A DNA stretch of 64,000 bases, taken from Methanomicrobium antiquum (GTDB taxonomy: Archaea; Halobacteriota; Methanomicrobia; Methanomicrobiales; Methanomicrobiaceae). This document shows positions 27,091 to 36,515 of this stretch, piece after piece; the first letter of the stretch is position 1; each line of letters starts with the position of its first letter. The stretch spans positions 744,001-808,000 of the forward strand of contig NZ_CP091092.1 of NCBI RefSeq assembly GCF_029633915.1. Reading direction: 5' to 3'. The translations under genes and the position numbers were made by a program. Under the pieces are notes generated by a model. That model did not search any database and had not been told where the DNA came from. It saw only the letters and a program-made list of their open reading frames with translations.

Positions 27091-28902
27091 TCACTGACTT
27101 TTATTATCTGTTGAATCTTTTTTTAAAACCGTTATCCCGACAGGAATATAAAATGAGCCTCCGTTTGTTGATATTTCAACCTTTCCAAGTACAAGAATTT
27201 TATTTCCGGCCTTATTTGTGTCAATTATAATTTCTATTATCTGCTCTGAACCAGTACTGAAAGAATCAGGTAATACACTAATCCAGTCTCTGTCTGAACT
27301 TACAGAGCCTTTTAAAATTCCGTCACCCTTATTTGATAAAACTGCATTTACCTGCACGATATCTCCTGCATTTACATCTTTCAGCATAATTTTTTTTGGT
27401 GAAATCTCTGCACAGGGAGCTTTTCCTGCGGCAACTGTGACTGGAATTTTAAAATTTCCGCTGTTTGACAAAAAATATATATTTCCTGCAAATTTTAATC
27501 CCTCAAAATCAGAAGGAATTATTGATTTGTCGATTGATATTTCAACATCTGCTTTTTTTGCAGTCGAAAAGTCTTTATTTTTTATTATTATCCATTTTCT
27601 GTCTGAGCTTAATTTTCCTGATAATATACCGTCTCCTGCATTTTCAATTTCAAGCTTGAAACTGAGGCTTTTATCCTTTGATTCACTTTTTATGGAATCA
27701 TTTTCAAGCAATCTGAAATCAATATGCCGGGTAGAAAATTTAGCGAGAGGCGTAAAAATCTTCGCAGGCCTGGACTCGTCTGCAAAAGGCTTTTTGCTGA
27801 TAAAAGGAGATTTTTTTGCATTATTTTTTTCCGGAGGAAAAATATCGCAGTTATTTTTTCCGGAAGCTTTTATTCTGCACCACGGGCAGAAGTCAAGATG
27901 GCCTGAGTACCAGTGGTTGGAGTTTACCTTGCACTGCCGGATCTGGTTGAGCTCTTCTCTTAGTATCTCTGCCCACTCTAAAGCAGACGGCCTTAAATTT
28001 TTATTCTTATGTCCTGATACAAAACAGCGGCTGAACAAATCTCTTACAGCCGGAGGGATTATCGAATATGACGGAGCATGTTTTGGAGGAAAGATATCAG
28101 GGGATCTTCTGACATACGGAAAAAAGCCAAACATAATCTTCTGTTCTGTTGTTGGATACTTTGAAATGCCGTTTCCCCTTGCCTGAAATGGATGATAACC
28201 ATTCATTAAAAGCTTAAATATTATAACCCCAAGCGCAAAGAGATCGGAATAATATCTGTCAATATTTTCGTCCCTGAAATTTCTGCCCATTAGTTCCGGC
28301 GGCAGGAAATCACCTGTTGCGACTTTTGTATAATAGATTTGTTTCTTTTCCTTATCCTCAATCTGAAAGGAGTCACAGTCAATAATTGAAACTGCTGAAG
28401 TCCTTGCAACCAGAATGTTACTTGCGCTTATATCCCCGATTCTGTGCCCTTTTTCGTGAATAGCGGCGATAACAAATGATATGTTGAATGCCGCTGTTAA
28501 AAGATAAAGCCATGAAAATGAACCACCCATAAGTTTTAGTCTGTCTTCAGGGTCATAGTAACGATGAACCTCCTTAAAAAGCGAGGTATCAACAAAAGGC
28601 ATTACAAATCCGATAAATTTCGTATTTTTTTTATCTGAGTCATATAATAATGAAACAGGCCATGCAATGGAGCTTGTCCGAAGACCAAATCTTTGACCTG
28701 TCAGATTATCACCCGGAGGATTTTTTAGCATGGCGGAAATTTTATCCTTAAGTTCCGGAGTTAACTTGTCCTTAAAATAAATCTTTGCGCAAAGCCCGGG
28801 TTCATTTTCTATGGCATATATTGCACCCTCACCTCCGGTCTTAACCGGCCCTGAAAGTGTTATTCTTTTTTTGTCTTCGGAAAAAACAGTCAGCTTCTGC
28901 AT
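27091..28902 (-). CDS. Protein kinase-like protein of a TerY-P triad, with tandem Ig-like C-terminal domains
   Basis: A 603-residue protein. Residues about 12-310 are a divergent protein kinase: glycine loop KTGGEGAIY, lysine in CAKIYF, catalytic loop HRIGDISASNILV and metal-binding IIDCDSF, then DRYYSDLFALGVIIFKLL. Residues about 325-345 hold a small metal-binding motif, HWYSGHLDFCPWC. Residues about 385-600 are two tandem beta-rich repeats, each with GDGIL-G and SSDR-WI, resembling BACON-like domains. Its start overlaps the stop of the PP2C gene by one base. Kinase plus PP2C plus a TerY-like VWA protein forms the known TerY-P triad, a proposed stress-signalling unit. Confidence 0.85.
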   Translation of the reverse strand: MQKLTVFSEDKKRITLSGPVKTGGEGAIYAIENEPGLCAKIYFKDKLTPELKDKISAMLKNPPGDNLTGQRFGLRTSSIAWPVSLLYDSDKKNTKFIGFVMPFVDTSLFKEVHRYYDPEDRLKLMGGSFSWLYLLTAAFNISFVIAAIHEKGHRIGDISASNILVARTSAVSIIDCDSFQIEDKEKKQIYYTKVATGDFLPPELMGRNFRDENIDRYYSDLFALGVIIFKLLMNGYHPFQARGNGISKYPTTEQKIMFGFFPYVRRSPDIFPPKHAPSYSIIPPAVRDLFSRCFVSGHKNKNLRPSALEWAEILREELNQIRQCKVNSNHWYSGHLDFCPWCRIKASGKNNCDIFPPEKNNAKKSPFISKKPFADESRPAKIFTPLAKFSTRHIDFRLLENDSIKSESKDKSLSFKLEIENAGDGILSGKLSSDRKWIIIKNKDFSTAKKADVEISIDKSIIPSDFEGLKFAGNIYFLSNSGNFKIPVTVAAGKAPCAEISPKKIMLKDVNAGDIVQVNAVLSNKGDGILKGSVSSDRDWISVLPDSFSTGSEQIIEIIIDTNKAGNKILVLGKVEISTNGGSFYIPVGITVLKKDSTDNKSQ

Positions 28903-29831
28903 CAGAACTCTCTTGTAGTATTCTTTTTTATTGCAGATATTACAAGGGTTTTGTCATCATCAGACACTTCATTTAATTTTTCAGACAAAAGAAGTGATTC
29001 AACATCAAGACAGGATTTTGATTCATCTTCTGTAGAATGTGAATAAGAAAAGAGCGGTTTAAAAAAAGGGATAAATGGTATGTATTTTGCATCTTCTTTT
29101 ACTAAAATTGCCCTCTGGCATCCGTCTGTGAATACGGCAACAGAGTCTGCGCCTGATATATTTTCATTTATCCTTAAATTTAAAGACCAGTTTTCAGAAG
29201 TTATTGGAGTAACCTCATTTATGTATTCTGACTCTGCAGGCTCCATTATAATTTCAACATCACCGTTTTTAAACCGCCCGACAACCCCGCCGTCTCCAAT
29301 TTGTCCTGCATTTACTGAATTTTTGTAGATAAAAACGACAATTAAGGTGCATGCAAGCTCATTTATTGGGATTTCCCTTTCTGCTGAATATTCTTTTATT
29401 TCTGAAACAGCAGATTCAAAGCATTCTTTTATTATCTGACAATTTTTTGTAATGTCCGCAGATGTGCTGTTGTCACTATATTTTACAGAGAAGTGCCTCC
29501 TTGCCGTCTCTGCCGCAGCATTTACTGCAATTGATGCTCCAGTGTCAGAGTGTACTGCGCTTCCAAGTCCGTCTGATACTGCAATTACAGCAGAATCATC
29601 TCCAAATTTTAGATATTTAAAAGCATCCTGGCATACAATATTCCTTTTGATATGAGAACTCCCGGTTGCTTTTGCACCAAAGATAAATATCCTGTTCTTC
29701 TCGATTATTTTTTGATTTTTTGGATATTTGGAAGACTCTGAAATTATTTTAGAATTTATATTTTTTGAAATTTTTAAATTGTCCAAATCTCTTAAATTCT
29801 TAGAATCTTTTTTAATTTCTGGCTTTGACAT
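28902..29831 (-). CDS. PP2C-family protein phosphatase of the TerY-P triad
   Basis: A 309-residue metal-dependent serine/threonine phosphatase. After a polar N-terminal 50 residues, the PP2C motifs appear in order: CQDAF, VIAVSDGLGSAVHSD, GQIGDGGVVGRF, VAVFTDGCQ and SDDDKTLVI. These supply the acidic metal ligands. The gene overlaps the kinase downstream by one base and lies 194 bases after the VWA gene. It is expected to oppose the kinase by dephosphorylating the VWA protein or another partner. Confidence 0.88.
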   Translation of the reverse strand: MSKPEIKKDSKNLRDLDNLKISKNINSKIISESSKYPKNQKIIEKNRIFIFGAKATGSSHIKRNIVCQDAFKYLKFGDDSAVIAVSDGLGSAVHSDTGASIAVNAAAETARRHFSVKYSDNSTSADITKNCQIIKECFESAVSEIKEYSAEREIPINELACTLIVVFIYKNSVNAGQIGDGGVVGRFKNGDVEIIMEPAESEYINEVTPITSENWSLNLRINENISGADSVAVFTDGCQRAILVKEDAKYIPFIPFFKPLFSYSHSTEDESKSCLDVESLLLSEKLNEVSDDDKTLVISAIKKNTTREF

Positions 29832-30025
29832 GGAATACTCCTGAATATTATCTTAAATATGTCTGAAATTCTCCTAAAAAATTAGTCTGGAAAACAGTAA
29901 ATTTCCGGATATAAAAGATTGATTTTAAAATCACCAAAATCACCTGAATTTATGCTTATTTTGTGTTTTGATTACAAATCAAAATTTATTTGAATGGATT
30001 TGATTTAAATTTCTTTTTGAGAAGA

Positions 30026-30736
30026 TTAAATTGAAGGGATTTCTCCCCATCCATTTGTTCCAAAAGGATCATCGAGGATTACCTGTTCACCCATTGTTGA
30101 TGCAGAGACCTTTGTCTGGCTCTTAGAAAGCCACAAAAACATCTCTTTGAAATGGTTTTCTTTTAATTTTATTGGTGTTCTTGCAGGCGGTGATATTTTT
30201 TTAAGGGTCTCCATATCGGCTGAGTCAACGCCGACTGCGAAGAACAAAAACCTTCCCTCATCCTCGCCTTTGTGAATCTCTGATACAATTTCATTCCATT
30301 TATCATCCCCTTCAGACATGTCGGTCGGCTCACCGTCTGTTATTAAAAATATCCAGGGGCGGTAGTAATCAATTCCCTCTTTTTTGTATTCGTTTTTCCT
30401 CTTTTCAAGAATATCAAGAGTCTTTTTGATGGCATCCCCCATAGGTGTCAGGCCGTCTGCAATAAGTTCAGGCGGGTTGAAATCCTCTACTGATGAAAAA
30501 TCATGTGCAACCTCAACTTTGCTTCCAAAGGTTATTACAGATACATCAACTCTTTTTCTTGCCAGTTCGTCCTGCTCAATCTCTTCTTTGAAAATCCTTA
30601 TCCCTTCATTGAGCTGAGAAATTTTATCTCCGATAACCATTGAGCCGGATACATCAAGGAGAAGTATTGTCGGGCAGTGCGGCTGTTGAGGATAAGCTAT
30701 CTCTACAATATCTTCAAGTGTCATATTAAACCTCAT
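30026..30736 (-). CDS. TerY-like von Willebrand factor A domain protein
   Basis: A 236-residue single-domain VWA protein. The MIDAS metal site is visible as DVSGSM, then a threonine in GLTPMGDA and an aspartate in ITDGEPTD. The C-terminal segment with KISPPARTPIKLKENHFKEMFLWLSKS matches TerY proteins of tellurite-resistance-type clusters. It stands first in the strand order of the VWA-PP2C-kinase triad. In related systems the VWA protein is the presumed phosphorylation target or scaffold. It is cytosolic, with no signal peptide. Confidence 0.88.
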   Translation of the reverse strand: MRFNMTLEDIVEIAYPQQPHCPTILLLDVSGSMVIGDKISQLNEGIRIFKEEIEQDELARKRVDVSVITFGSKVEVAHDFSSVEDFNPPELIADGLTPMGDAIKKTLDILEKRKNEYKKEGIDYYRPWIFLITDGEPTDMSEGDDKWNEIVSEIHKGEDEGRFLFFAVGVDSADMETLKKISPPARTPIKLKENHFKEMFLWLSKSQTKVSASTMGEQVILDDPFGTNGWGEIPSI

Positions 30737-30981
30737 TTTGCTTGAAATAAGCTCTGATGCTTTGATATTAGGGCGAATGATATAAATAGATAATTGATTT
30801 AAAAAAAGGGCTGGATTAGAAATTTTACTCTGCAGTCAGTTATCCGGATAAAGTCAATCCATCAGTTGATTAAAACTGATTTGAATTGAATTTTATAGAT
30901 TTAAATTGACTTAAACACACAGAATTACACGCATGATTTCTGTGTTTTTTTGTGATTATTTTTGATTATTACTGACTGTTT

Positions 30982-31161
30982 TTAATCTTTGATTGTCAGG
31001 ATTCCGACTACAAGAAGCATTACTCCAACCAAAGCCACAACAAGCCCTAATAGACCTTTAATGACAAATATTAATTCATCCAGGAAATAATAAGCCCCGT
31101 ATACTCCTGCTATCAGAAGGATGAGTCCTAAAATTAACATTCCAAGTGCTGTTTTATCCAT
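30982..31161 (-). CDS. Small two-span membrane protein
   Basis: A 59-residue protein starting MDKTALGMLILGLILL and ending VVGILTIKD. Two hydrophobic spans (about residues 6-27 and 36-56) are joined by a short loop with YYFLDEL. It lies upstream of the VWA gene on the same strand, but with a gap of about 245 bases that includes a hairpin (ACACAGAA/TTCTGTGT near 30914-30943), so it is probably a separate transcript. Small archaeal membrane proteins of this type have no assigned function. Confidence 0.7.
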   Translation of the reverse strand: MDKTALGMLILGLILLIAGVYGAYYFLDELIFVIKGLLGLVVALVGVMLLVVGILTIKD

Positions 31162-31320
31162 AATTATGACCTCGTTTAATTTGCAATAGATGTATTTTTA
31201 TCAGCATTACATTTTAAAGCTATCCGATAATTTAAGAAAAATCTGATATTATAATTACAGATTTAGGTTATCTTTTTACTGTTGTGGTCAAATATTATTT
31301 TACAGCATTTTGGGGAAAGA

Positions 31321-32595
31321 ATGAAAATAACCGTAGTCGGTGGAGGATATGTCGGTCTTGTTTCAGGTGCATGCCTTGCAGATTTGGGACATGATGTTAC
31401 AATTATAGATACAGTCTCTGCCAAAGTTGATATGATTAATTCAAAAAAGCCTCCGATTTATGAAAAGGGGCTTTTGGATATTTTAAAACGAACAGTTGGC
31501 AAAAATCTCACTGCATCAACAAAGTATGAAAATGTGTCAGAATCAGACGTATCATTGATTTGTGTCGGAACACCTCCAAAAAAAGACGGGTCTGCAAATC
31601 TTGATTATATCAAATCTGCCGCGGCCTCAATTGGAGAAGAGCTGAAAAAGAAAAGTGAAAAATACCACGTTGTAGCTGTTAAAAGCACAGTTCCTCCCGG
31701 AACCACTGAAGGTATAGTTAAAACAACAGTTCTTGAATATTCAGGAAGAAATGATGAGGATGTCGGTTTTTCCATGAATCCTGAGTTTTTAAGAGAGGGC
31801 CTCGCAGTGGAGGATTTCATGCACCCTGACAGAATTGTCATAGGAAGCAGTGATAAACGGGCAGGAGATGTGATAGAACAGATGTATGAAAAATTAAACG
31901 GAGATGTCCTGCACACCGGAATAACTGCCGCTGAGATGATAAAATATACATCTAATGCATTTCTGGCGACAAAGATATCCTTTTCAAACGAGATTGGAAA
32001 CATCTGCAAAAGTCTTTCTATAGATGTATATGAGGTGATGAAGGGAGTCGGGATGGATCACAGAATTTCACCGTATTTTTTAAATGCCGGTGCAGGATTT
32101 GGTGGAAGTTGTTTTCCAAAGGATGTATCCGCGCTTGTATCTTTGGCAGAAGAAAAAGATCAGAATCCAATTTTGCTTAAATCAGTTCTTGATGTGAACA
32201 AAACACAGCCTCTAAAGATGACTGAAATTTTAAAAAGTCGTCTTTGTTCATTAAAAAATAAAAAAATTGCAGTCTTAGGGCTTGCATTCAAGGATAATAC
32301 CGATGATATCCGAGATTCGCGCTCAATTCCTGTAATTGAAGCACTTATTTTGGAAGAAGCAGATGTTTTTGCATTTGATCCTATGGCATCAGACAATATG
32401 AAAAATATATATCCTGAAATAAACTACTGCAAAACAGCGTTAGAAGCCCTAAAAGATGCAGAAGGATGCCTTGTTATGACAGAGTGGCCGGAATTTTCAA
32501 AACTAAATGATGAGTTTAACCAAATGAAGTCAAAAATAATAATCGAAGGAAGACACATTCTAACAATTGATGAAAAGGAGGGCATATGCTGGTAA
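31321..32595 (+). CDS. Nucleotide-sugar dehydrogenase (UDP-glucose 6-dehydrogenase type)
   Basis: A 424-residue NAD-dependent enzyme that oxidises a UDP-sugar at C6, most likely UDP-glucose to UDP-glucuronate. The Rossmann start is MKITVVGGGYVGLVSG, the catalytic cysteine lies in GFGGSCFPKD, and the central helix with EMIKYTSNAFLATKI is conserved. ATG 31321 is used because GGGGA lies just upstream and the Rossmann strand starts there; ATG 31282 would add 13 residues. It overlaps the next gene, a sugar nucleotidyltransferase, by 10 bases. Together they could make UDP-glucuronate for surface glycans. Confidence 0.9.
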   Translation: MKITVVGGGYVGLVSGACLADLGHDVTIIDTVSAKVDMINSKKPPIYEKGLLDILKRTVGKNLTASTKYENVSESDVSLICVGTPPKKDGSANLDYIKSAAASIGEELKKKSEKYHVVAVKSTVPPGTTEGIVKTTVLEYSGRNDEDVGFSMNPEFLREGLAVEDFMHPDRIVIGSSDKRAGDVIEQMYEKLNGDVLHTGITAAEMIKYTSNAFLATKISFSNEIGNICKSLSIDVYEVMKGVGMDHRISPYFLNAGAGFGGSCFPKDVSALVSLAEEKDQNPILLKSVLDVNKTQPLKMTEILKSRLCSLKNKKIAVLGLAFKDNTDDIRDSRSIPVIEALILEEADVFAFDPMASDNMKNIYPEINYCKTALEALKDAEGCLVMTEWPEFSKLNDEFNQMKSKIIIEGRHILTIDEKEGICW

Positions 32596-33338
32596 AACAG
32601 GGCCTGATTCCTGCCGCAGGTTCCGGAACAAGGCTTGGTCCGTTTACAAACGCAATTCCAAAGGAGCTTTTGCCTGTCGGCGACAAGGCTGTAATTGAGC
32701 ATGTAGTCTGCGCAATGCATCTTGCAGGAATAGAAGAGATTGTTATTGTTACAAGCCCTCATAAACACGGCCTTTCTGATTATTTCGGCTCCGGGAAGAA
32801 GTTTGGCGTTGATTTCACATATGTTGTCCAGGATGAAAGAAAAGGTCTTGGCGATGCTGTACTTTCCGGCGAGCATGTAATCGATGGAAATTTCACTGTT
32901 GTTTTGGGGGATAACTATTTTTCACCCAAGACTTTCCTAAAAGATCTGATTGATTTTCACATTGAGAAGAAAGGGGAGACGACTGTTGGTGTCGCTGAAG
33001 TTGAGGATGTAACACGGCATGGAATAATTACTCCTGATGGTTTCAGAGTTTTGGATATGGTTGAAAAACCACCAAAAGAGGAGGCAAAAAGCAGTCTTGG
33101 TGCACTTGGTGCCTACGTGTTCAGCACTGGCATTTTTGATGCAATAAAAGATACAAAGCCCGGTTACAAAGGTGAAATTCAGCTTACTGATTCTATCAGA
33201 CTTCAGATTGAACAGGGCAGAAATGTTCTCTACAAAAAAATTGACGGAATACACATAGATGTCGGGACACCGCGTGATCTGATGAGGGCAAATGAATGGT
33301 ACTTAAGCCATGATGAAAATGGAAATTGCAAAAAATAA
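32586..33338 (+). CDS. Sugar-1-phosphate nucleotidyltransferase (UTP-glucose-1-phosphate uridylyltransferase type)
   Basis: A 250-residue nucleotidyltransferase with the GxGTRL signature in IPAAGSGTRLGPF, the lysine in IPKELLPV, VVLGDNYF and VEKPPKEE. It makes an NDP-sugar from NTP and sugar-1-phosphate. Coupling by overlap to the UDP-sugar dehydrogenase favours UDP-glucose as product. Thymidylyltransferases share the same motifs, so dTDP-glucose cannot be excluded. The protein ends soon after HIDVGTPRDLMRANEWYL, without a C-terminal repeat domain. Confidence 0.85.
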   Translation: MLVKQGLIPAAGSGTRLGPFTNAIPKELLPVGDKAVIEHVVCAMHLAGIEEIVIVTSPHKHGLSDYFGSGKKFGVDFTYVVQDERKGLGDAVLSGEHVIDGNFTVVLGDNYFSPKTFLKDLIDFHIEKKGETTVGVAEVEDVTRHGIITPDGFRVLDMVEKPPKEEAKSSLGALGAYVFSTGIFDAIKDTKPGYKGEIQLTDSIRLQIEQGRNVLYKKIDGIHIDVGTPRDLMRANEWYLSHDENGNCKK

Positions 33339-33497
33339 TTTTTCAATCAGGGATTTTGGTTCTCATTAAAGATCAGCCTTTCAGATTATTTTTTTTATTA
33401 TCAAAATTTTCAAAACAATCTGCAAACGCGAAAAAACCATGACCCGGGGGAGAGAAATACCCATTTTATTTTAATGGATAGAATATGGTGATGTAAT

Positions 33498-34346
33498 ATG
33501 CCTGCCGGAAAAATGACCATAGGAAGCTTTTCGCACATGACATATCTGTCACAGAAGGCTCTTCGTCTCTATGATAAAAAGGGTGTCCTTGTCCCCGGAT
33601 TTAAAGACAGATTTACAGGGTACCGCTATTACACAATCGACCAGATAGAGGATGCTCTAAAAATAAAAGTTCTTTCAAAACTCGGATTCGGGCTTTTGGA
33701 GATATCTGAAATTTTAAGGGCTGTCGGAGATGGCGATGACAAAACGGTAAGCCTTCTCATATCCAAAAAGCACAGGGAGACTATGGAAGAGATAGGCAGG
33801 CTTGAGAAAATTGAGTCTCTTTTAAATCAAAAAAGAGATTTTATGGAGTTATTTGAGATGAATGTATCAAAACCCGTAGTAAAGGATTCTCCTGCATTAA
33901 GGATACTCTCAGCCCGCAGAACCGGAACTTATGAGCAGATATGCTCTGAAATTTCAGAGGAGTTAATCAGGATTATAAACAGCCCTGAAAACCGGGAAAA
34001 AGGTGTCAGGATAACAGGGCCCTGCATGTCGCTATGCTATGACGAGGAGTACCGTGAAAATGATGCTGATATTGAGATGGCCATTCCTGTCCGAGGACAG
34101 GTGGTATCTGACAATCCTGCATATTCTGTGAGGACAATTCCTGCATGCACTGTTGTATCAGTAATCTACAAAGGGCCTTATGAGCACGAGGGATTTTCTG
34201 CTGCATTTGGAAATGCGTTTAAATTCATTGCAGAAAATAATCTTGAGTCTTTTGGCCCTGACAGACAAATATATCTTAACGACCCTTCTGAGACAGACTC
34301 AAAGGATCTTTTAACAGAAGTCCAGATACCTGTCAAAAAATTCTGA
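33498..34346 (+). CDS. MerR-family regulator with GyrI-like effector domain
   Basis: A 282-residue transcription regulator of the BmrR type. Residues 5-75 form the MerR winged helix (SHMTYLSQKALRLYDKKGVL and GYRYYTIDQIEDALKI). A dimerising coiled coil follows to about residue 120. The rest is a GyrI-like effector-binding domain with VVSVIYKGPYEHEGFSAAF. Such proteins bind drugs or other small ligands and activate transporters. No efflux gene is next to it, so the target is not visible. The upstream 159 bases contain a GC patch near 33442-33454 that could be an operator, but it shows no clear dyad. Confidence 0.88.
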   Translation: MPAGKMTIGSFSHMTYLSQKALRLYDKKGVLVPGFKDRFTGYRYYTIDQIEDALKIKVLSKLGFGLLEISEILRAVGDGDDKTVSLLISKKHRETMEEIGRLEKIESLLNQKRDFMELFEMNVSKPVVKDSPALRILSARRTGTYEQICSEISEELIRIINSPENREKGVRITGPCMSLCYDEEYRENDADIEMAIPVRGQVVSDNPAYSVRTIPACTVVSVIYKGPYEHEGFSAAFGNAFKFIAENNLESFGPDRQIYLNDPSETDSKDLLTEVQIPVKKF

Positions 34347-34385
34347 TTAAAGAAGAATAATCAGTATTTTTTTATTTTGTAACTT

Positions 34386-34898
34386 TTAATTTGTAACTAA
34401 AGAGTAAATCAAAAGGTCGGTTTCACTGTCAAATCCAAAGAGGGAGAATCCGCTCTTTTCTAGAACCCTTACTGATGCGATGTTCTTCTTTTTTGTTTTT
34501 GCAGTAATCCGGATGTTATTTTTAAAACCATTGACGTTTTTTATTATTGCACTAACTGCCTCTGATGCAAAGCCATTATCCTCAAACTGCTTTAAGACTG
34601 AATATCCAAGCTCTAAAGTGCCGTCATCCTGTACAATAAATCCGCCGCTTCCAATTAGAATATCTTTTTTTGACTCTTCATTTAAAATCCAGTAATAGTT
34701 GTAAAGTTTATTTTCCCTAAATAGGGTTAAAAAAATTTCAGACACCCCCCGGCTTACAGATTCATGCGGCCAGTTTTTTGGAACAGTGATTCCAAAAAGG
34801 CTTTTTGGAAAATTATTTCTGTTTATTTCATATTCAAGCATGCTTAAATCCGCCGGAATTAATGTAAGCCTGGCTGTTTTTAGTGGTTTAAAATTCAT
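34386..34898 (-). CDS. GNAT-family N-acetyltransferase (RimJ/RimL type)
   Basis: A 170-residue GNAT protein of the ribosomal-protein/antibiotic acetyltransferase subgroup. It has KTARLTLIPADL at the N-terminus, ELGYSVLKQFEDNGFASEA for acetyl-CoA binding, and SVRVLEKSGFSLFG at the C-terminus. The start is ATG at 34898, because AGGAG lies about 6 bases upstream; a longer frame from 34931 would include the ribosome binding site. The substrate is unknown. It is convergent with the MerR gene. Confidence 0.85.
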   Translation of the reverse strand: MNFKPLKTARLTLIPADLSMLEYEINRNNFPKSLFGITVPKNWPHESVSRGVSEIFLTLFRENKLYNYYWILNEESKKDILIGSGGFIVQDDGTLELGYSVLKQFEDNGFASEAVSAIIKNVNGFKNNIRITAKTKKKNIASVRVLEKSGFSLFGFDSETDLLIYSLVTN

Positions 34899-34999
34899 AT
34901 CGGCTCCTAATTTTTTTTGCAATTTTTTCATTTAGCATTATCTGATTTTGTTAAACAGTGCATGAAAAAAATACACTATTTAAATATCTTATTTTGAAT

Positions 35000-36112
35000 T
35001 TATGAATCAGCCAGATATTCATATACTCCTTTTCTGTCGTATCTGTGCTCTGCTATGTAATTGTAAATGTTTACAAAATTATTGTATTGGTTTACGAGCG
35101 CTTCAAGAGAAGATGATTTTTTGTTGTATTCAGATATCATACTGTTGTAGGAAGATACATTGCGGTTGTATTCAGCGATATTCCCGCTGTCTTTAAGAAT
35201 TTTCATCTTTTCTTTGAATGCGGAGATTTGATCTGCCATTCTTTCAGCCTCGGCCTTATCCTCAATTATCTGCTTTTCAGTATCATATGTAAATTTTAGC
35301 GCTTCATTCATCTTTTGATAGATGAATAAAACATCCCCGCAACTTTGATACGCAATTGTGCCTTTTCCTGCCGAAATAATATACGGGTCTGATTTTATAG
35401 AAGCATTATCATCAGTCTTAATTTCAGGCCAGCCGATGTAACTGTAGCCTGTTACTTCAGCGTATGCATACCCTGTGTTTTTGTATGTGCAGATATCAGA
35501 TTTTATACCTACAGCCATATGCTCTTCTGCCTCAAATTCAAAAAGTGCGACATCATACCCTTCTTTTGCAAGAAGTGCCGCCGCAAGAATACTTTTGTCA
35601 TCGCAGTCACCTGAGTTTTCATAAATGGTTTCAACTGGAAATTTCGGCTGTTTTCTTGTATCGTCAGTCCTGTAGGGAATTGACTGTGCATAGGCAAAAA
35701 TAAGTTCTGCATACCTGTCAGAATCAAGAGACATCTTCTGCTTTATTTTTTGAAATTCTTCAAGAATTGGAATGTAAACCATATCCATTGCAGGAGAAAT
35801 CATAAATGAACTGTAATATTCATCATACCATTCGTTTGAAGATAATTTTTCGGGGTTTAAGTATGCAGACTTATCTGAGTTATATGCGGCAGAATAAATT
35901 CCCATATCGATCGGAACTGTAAGGTTAATCTTTCTGTTCTCAAAATTAAAGGAATGAGTGATATAATTATAATCTCCTGTTACAGAGGAAGTCCCGACAT
36001 GAGGAAACCTGTCAGTTTTTGCAGGCAGAAATTCTCCTGTGCATCCGGCTGAAAGAACAAAGAGCAGAATTAAAATTGCGCTTAATAAAAGGAGTGAAAT
36101 TTTTGCCGGCAT
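35000..36112 (-). CDS. Lipoprotein with transglutaminase-like domain
   Basis: A 370-residue exported protein with a lipobox (VLSAGC, about residue 24). Residues about 125-240 resemble the transglutaminase-like cysteine protease fold: the cysteine in NSGDCDDKSILAAALL, the histidine in EEHMAVGI and an acidic residue in the following ATGYSYIGWPE-like region. The last 100 residues are a long coiled coil rich in Asn, Tyr and Lys. It probably acts at the cell surface as a peptidase-like or purely binding protein; substrate unknown. Confidence 0.8.
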   Translation of the reverse strand: MPAKISLLLLSAILILLFVLSAGCTGEFLPAKTDRFPHVGTSSVTGDYNYITHSFNFENRKINLTVPIDMGIYSAAYNSDKSAYLNPEKLSSNEWYDEYYSSFMISPAMDMVYIPILEEFQKIKQKMSLDSDRYAELIFAYAQSIPYRTDDTRKQPKFPVETIYENSGDCDDKSILAAALLAKEGYDVALFEFEAEEHMAVGIKSDICTYKNTGYAYAEVTGYSYIGWPEIKTDDNASIKSDPYIISAGKGTIAYQSCGDVLFIYQKMNEALKFTYDTEKQIIEDKAEAERMADQISAFKEKMKILKDSGNIAEYNRNVSSYNSMISEYNKKSSSLEALVNQYNNFVNIYNYIAEHRYDRKGVYEYLADS

Positions 36113-36148
36113 TTGATATCACTTTATTTTATTAGTTCTACAATAAAT

Positions 36149-36388
36149 ATGATTGTCAGAGACAAACACTCTTCCAGAGCCTGGATAAATCCTAAAGTAG
36201 ATGACAGTTCAGGTGTTTATGGTGCAGGTGTTTATGTTTCGCAATACACTTTAGCATCCCGGCAGAACTGCGTACAACTGCTAAGCATCACCCGGGAATT
36301 TTACAGAGATATTGTTGGTCTTATTTTTATTGAACCTGAGGTTACTGAGTTTGCAGATTTTATAAGCGAAAGTGTAATCGCAGGTTAA
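36149..36388 (+). CDS. Small hypothetical protein
   Basis: A 79-residue frame beginning MIVRDKHSSRAWINPKVDD. The amino-acid balance is plausible (glycine/valine-rich middle, hydrophobic IVGLIFIEPEV near the end). No motif is recognised, and there is no convincing ribosome binding site. It starts 36 bases from the divergent lipoprotein start. It could be a chance frame. Confidence 0.4.
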   Translation: MIVRDKHSSRAWINPKVDDSSGVYGAGVYVSQYTLASRQNCVQLLSITREFYRDIVGLIFIEPEVTEFADFISESVIAG

Positions 36389-36515
36389 GACAGACTGATT
36401 TGTGCGGTAAAAAAAGCGTAAATCAGATTCCTGTGGTGTAGATAAACGCCTATCTTCCTGTTGAATTAAAATATTATTAAAACTGAGGCATATATTAAAA
36501 CAGAGCCGGATTATT

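Noticed and set aside
27218-28186. 322-residue plus-strand frame opposite the kinase gene
   Set aside because: Antisense shadow of the kinase reading frame, which has clear domain motifs.
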